DNA from: Candidatus Zambryskibacteria bacterium RIFCSPLOWO2_02_FULL_39_14
GTDB lineage: Bacteria; Patescibacteriota; Minisyncoccia; Phycocordibacterales; Zambryskibacteraceae
Length of the DNA stretch: 14,864 nt
NCBI GenBank assembly: GCA_001824135.1
Contig: MHWM01000005.1
Location: forward strand, 1-14,864
Direction: 5' to 3'
Of this stretch, positions 12,333 through 14,864 are shown piece by piece; positions within the stretch are counted from its first letter, which is position 1; the number at the start of each line of letters is the position of its first letter. The notes under the pieces are model-generated. The model searched no databases, had not been told where the DNA came from, and saw only the letters and a list, made by a program, of their open reading frames with translations. The translations under genes and the position numbers were made by a program.

Positions 12333-13472
12333 ATGTTTACAACAATCACAAAAATTGTTGGGCGCGGAATATTCCTTGTAGGATTCTTCGCGCTGTTAGT
12401 GTCGGCTTTGTATGCCAGAGGTATTGAGCCTGGTATTACTTTCGCCACCTATGGTATTGATTTGAAGATTGATAGTGAAGCGACTTACAACGGATTTCCT
12501 GTACCTTCCGGAACGTGGGTGTTGAAGAATTTGGTGCCCGGTGTTGATAAATTCTGGAACTTCGACGATGTCAAACCCGGTGACTATGGCGAGAATACTA
12601 TCAGCATGCATGTCAAGAATACTGACGCATGGCTCTGTCTTGATTTCAAGAACTTGAAACAAAATGAGAATGGTATCAACGAACCTGAGTCTCATGAGGA
12701 TGGCAACGGTGATGCTAGTGGAGAATTAGCCGAGGTTATGGAGTTCTTTGCTTGGAAAGATGATGGCGACAACATTTTCGAGTTAGGAGAGGAACCAATT
12801 TTCGGCACTACAACACAACGAGCAATAGAAGTACTCAATGAGAAGACTTATACCATTGGTGATGCTAGAGAAGATAATTATTGTGGAGTGAATCAATCTC
12901 GCTTTGTCGGTATTTACTGGTGTGCTGGTAATTTATCGGTAGATGTGTCTAATGCCAAGATCACTTGTGATGGCTCTGGGATCGGCAATGAGAGCCAGAC
13001 TGATTCCATGGCTGTTGATGTTTCTATCCGCGCTCTGCCTGCTAAAGAGAACCCGAATTTCACATGCACAGGAGAAGAATTAGATAATCCTGAAGGATGT
13101 AGCCCGGGGTATTGGAAACAGTCGCAACATTTTGGCAATTGGACAGCTCCATACACACCAGATACTCTCTTCTCAAGTGTGTTTGAGAACGCATTTCCGG
13201 GAAAGACTCTTCTCCAAGTTCTTAAACTAGGAGGCGGTGGGCTTGATGCATTAGGTAGACAAACTGTAGCAGCTCTTCTCAATTCGGCTAATACTGATCT
13301 AAATTTCTCTTACACTACGGCGCAAGTGATAAGCATGTTCAATAATGTTTTTCCTGGTGGAGATTACAGTAAGCTTAAAGATAAGTTCGAAAAGCAGAAC
13401 ACTATATTCTGTCCACTCGTAAATAAAAAAGAGGATGTAAACCTACGGATATTTCCTCAAAACAGAAGATGA
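12333..13472 (+). CDS. TasA-like paralogue with altered signal and CSPGYWK domain
   Basis: A 379-residue third paralogue. The N-terminal hydrophobic segment (GIFLVGFFALLVSALYA) is followed by EPGITFATYGIDLKID, which aligns with the end of the SipW motif of its neighbours, but the GAFFSDTETS part is gone. It may be cleaved by another peptidase (for example after Ala25) or stay anchored. The core keeps DVKPGDYGENTISMHVKNTD, DDGDNIFELGEE (143-154), GIYWCAGN, ITCDG, NESQTD and NPNFTCTG. From about residue 254 a different module follows: GCSPGYWKQSQHFGNW, TPDTLFSSVF, then GGGGLDALGRQTVAALLNSA, ending at Cys360. This 'C-x-P-G-Y-W-K' module occurs in various bacterial surface proteins; its function is unknown to me. 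The stop overlaps the peptidase gene (ATGA), so translation is probably coupled. Confidence 0.84.
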   Translation: MFTTITKIVGRGIFLVGFFALLVSALYARGIEPGITFATYGIDLKIDSEATYNGFPVPSGTWVLKNLVPGVDKFWNFDDVKPGDYGENTISMHVKNTDAWLCLDFKNLKQNENGINEPESHEDGNGDASGELAEVMEFFAWKDDGDNIFELGEEPIFGTTTQRAIEVLNEKTYTIGDAREDNYCGVNQSRFVGIYWCAGNLSVDVSNAKITCDGSGIGNESQTDSMAVDVSIRALPAKENPNFTCTGEELDNPEGCSPGYWKQSQHFGNWTAPYTPDTLFSSVFENAFPGKTLLQVLKLGGGGLDALGRQTVAALLNSANTDLNFSYTTAQVISMFNNVFPGGDYSKLKDKFEKQNTIFCPLVNKKEDVNLRIFPQNRR

Positions 13473-14857
13473 AAAATTTCCTTAACAAAGCTCTATACGG
13501 TATCTTTTTTTTCCTCCTAATAGGGATAGTGGTACTTTTTCTTGCACCCACTCTTCCTTTTAAGAGTAGTGTAGAGATCAAGATTGTTAAGTCTGGGTCC
13601 ATGGAACCAGCCATAAAGACCGGCAGTATCGTCATCATCAAATCAACCGGTGTGTATAATATTGGAGACATAATCACTTTCGGAGAAGATACTCCTACTA
13701 ATTATCCGACAACTCACCGTATTGTAACTACGAAAGAGATTAATGAAGAAACATTCTATCAGGTCAAGGGAGATGCAAACGAAGAAGCGGATCCTACTTT
13801 AATCAACAAGAGAGATGTTATTGGTAAAGTTATTTTTACCATACCTAATGCTGGTTACATTCTAGACTTCGCGCGTCAACCTATAGGATTCATTCTTCTT
13901 ATAGCATTCCCTGCGGCGCTAGTAATACTCAATGAGCTGGTAGATATAGTGAGGGAGATTCGCAGAACCTTACGTCGCAGGAAAGATGATCAAGATGATT
14001 TTCATAGTGATACCACAGTAGAAATAGTATTGAAAAGATCTTCCCAAATGGATGACGTGTTTCGTCCAATGAAACTTATTCGCCACACAAGTAGCAAGAA
14101 GAGGCGAGACCCTCTAATAGCTAGTGTTCTAATCCTCTTCGTAAGTGGACTGATCTTTACTCGCACAGGTGCAACTTCTTCTTACTTTGCTGACAATGAA
14201 CACTCTCTAGGTAACACTATGTCCGCTATGTCTTTCGAAATTTCTGCTAACGCTTCACCGACAGAATCTTATGTGGGGCACGCTGGTGGTTCTAGTGTAA
14301 TCTCTACTGTTACTCCTAACCCTGTTGGATTACCAAACGAGTACAAGGTTAGTGTAGAAAAGATAGCCGGTTCAGACACTTTCTGCCAAGCATTAAATAT
14401 GGTTTCTACCAGCACCCCGCCTTTTACTTATGATGGATTGATGCTTAATTTTGTTTCTCCACCAACGATTTTCTCTGGTGAGTGGGCATTTGAAATCTAT
14501 CTCTCTCCAGATGCAGAAGGTATAAATTCAGATGATATTTGTAGTGTAAATCTGGTTTATTTGGCGAAGACTTGGTTAGAAGATAAAGGTGTGTATGGTG
14601 GTTATTCTGATGTAGAGAAAGTAACTTTGATATTTAAATTTGATGAGCAAGAAGAAGTTGATGCACAAGAATTAGAATTCCAATTTATCCAAAATTTTAT
14701 CCAAGATGAGGTAAAAGAGGATACATCCACAACAACTTCTAAAGTTGAGCAGGAATCTACTGAAGAAGAAAATTATGAAGAAGAGATTATAGAGGAGGAA
14801 AGTATAAATATTGAAGTAAGGGAAGAAGAACCAGAGCTTGCAGAAATTGAAGGATGA
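13469..14857 (+). CDS. sipW: SipW-type signal peptidase fused to a substrate-like surface domain
   Basis: A 462-residue protein, more than twice the length of a typical SipW. Residues 1-160 are a complete S26B (archaeal/ER-type) signal peptidase: TM1 (about 8-27), catalytic Ser44 in KSGSMEPAIKTGSIV, His83 in TTHRIV in place of the bacterial-type lysine, Asp102/Asp108 in VKGDANEEADPTLI, and TM2 (about 138-158). A strongly basic cytoplasmic linker follows (RRTLRRRK; SSKKRRDP). TM3 (about 215-232) leads into TRTGATSSYFADNEHSLGNT, a clear relative of the GATGAFFSDTETSTGNT motif of the neighbouring substrates. The exported part has Cys306/Cys358 and a Glu-rich tail. It overlaps the upstream paralogue by 4 bases, which links it to those proteins as their processing enzyme. 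Self-cleavage at the internal motif is possible but inferred. Confidence 0.88.
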   Translation: MKNFLNKALYGIFFFLLIGIVVLFLAPTLPFKSSVEIKIVKSGSMEPAIKTGSIVIIKSTGVYNIGDIITFGEDTPTNYPTTHRIVTTKEINEETFYQVKGDANEEADPTLINKRDVIGKVIFTIPNAGYILDFARQPIGFILLIAFPAALVILNELVDIVREIRRTLRRRKDDQDDFHSDTTVEIVLKRSSQMDDVFRPMKLIRHTSSKKRRDPLIASVLILFVSGLIFTRTGATSSYFADNEHSLGNTMSAMSFEISANASPTESYVGHAGGSSVISTVTPNPVGLPNEYKVSVEKIAGSDTFCQALNMVSTSTPPFTYDGLMLNFVSPPTIFSGEWAFEIYLSPDAEGINSDDICSVNLVYLAKTWLEDKGVYGGYSDVEKVTLIFKFDEQEEVDAQELEFQFIQNFIQDEVKEDTSTTTSKVEQESTEEENYEEEIIEEESINIEVREEEPELAEIEG

Positions 14858-14864
14858 AAATATA
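14854..14864 (+). CDS. Possible start of the next gene in the operon
   Basis: ATG at 14854-14856 overlaps the TGA of the peptidase gene in the same ATGA arrangement as the previous junction, with an AAGG just upstream. Only Met-Lys-Ile can be read before the window ends, so nothing can be said about the product. Confidence 0.4.

Noticed and set aside
12914..13282. 122-codon minus-strand open frame
   Set aside because: It is antisense to the third TasA-like gene, whose shared landmarks with two paralogues establish the plus frame.

Overview
The window reads like part of a Patescibacteria (Candidate Phyla Radiation, Parcubacteria-like) chromosome. This rests on AT-rich, tightly packed short genes, several promoters placed so close to start codons that leaderless mRNAs are likely, almost no Shine-Dalgarno motifs, a Gmad2-type lipoprotein-like protein typical of these genomes, and a large share of coding space given to secreted repeat proteins and SipW-dependent (TasA/camelysin-like) surface proteins. 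The lineage is an inference from gene style; no rRNA or ribosomal protein gene is present to fix it. No tRNA, CRISPR array, insertion sequence or prophage gene was seen.

Left part (1-5583), mostly small independent units: the 3' part of a uridine kinase-like P-loop kinase; an ambiguous small-ORF stretch; a PH-like membrane protein followed by a 50-residue membrane peptide; a distinctly GC-richer lipoprotein cassette with its own promoter and strong terminator; an RBBP9-type alpha/beta hydrolase joined to a membrane-anchored Gmad2 protein; a small coiled-coil protein on the minus strand; a DoxX-like membrane protein; a MurA-family enolpyruvyl transferase; and a 31-residue acidic protein on the minus strand. 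Two intrinsic terminators here run directly into extended -10 promoters of the next gene.

Middle (5584-6282): about 700 bases without a protein gene. It holds a textbook sigma70-type promoter whose predicted start lies at the foot of a 26-bp hairpin (a candidate small RNA of about 80 nt), a second candidate short transcription unit ending in a perfect 15-bp terminator, three DnaA-box-like 9-mers, and a structured 5' leader for the next gene.

Right part (6283-14864) looks like one cell-surface island with two modules. Module 1 (6283-9846) has three secreted or anchored proteins that share a repeat signature (asparagine-valine strand, TG(D/E/G)N turn, TG(N/D)A turn, then an asparagine ladder), ending in an 823-residue anchored protein with four main repeats, two CARDB/DUF11-like domains and a C-terminal membrane anchor. 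Module 2 (10019-14857) has three tandem TasA/camelysin-like paralogues followed, with a 4-base overlap, by a SipW-type signal peptidase. That peptidase is fused to a third membrane segment carrying a copy of the substrate-type signal motif and an extracellular domain. The simplest reading is a surface fibre or matrix system with its own processing enzyme. The peptidase-substrate fusion and the hairpin RNA are the most unusual parts.
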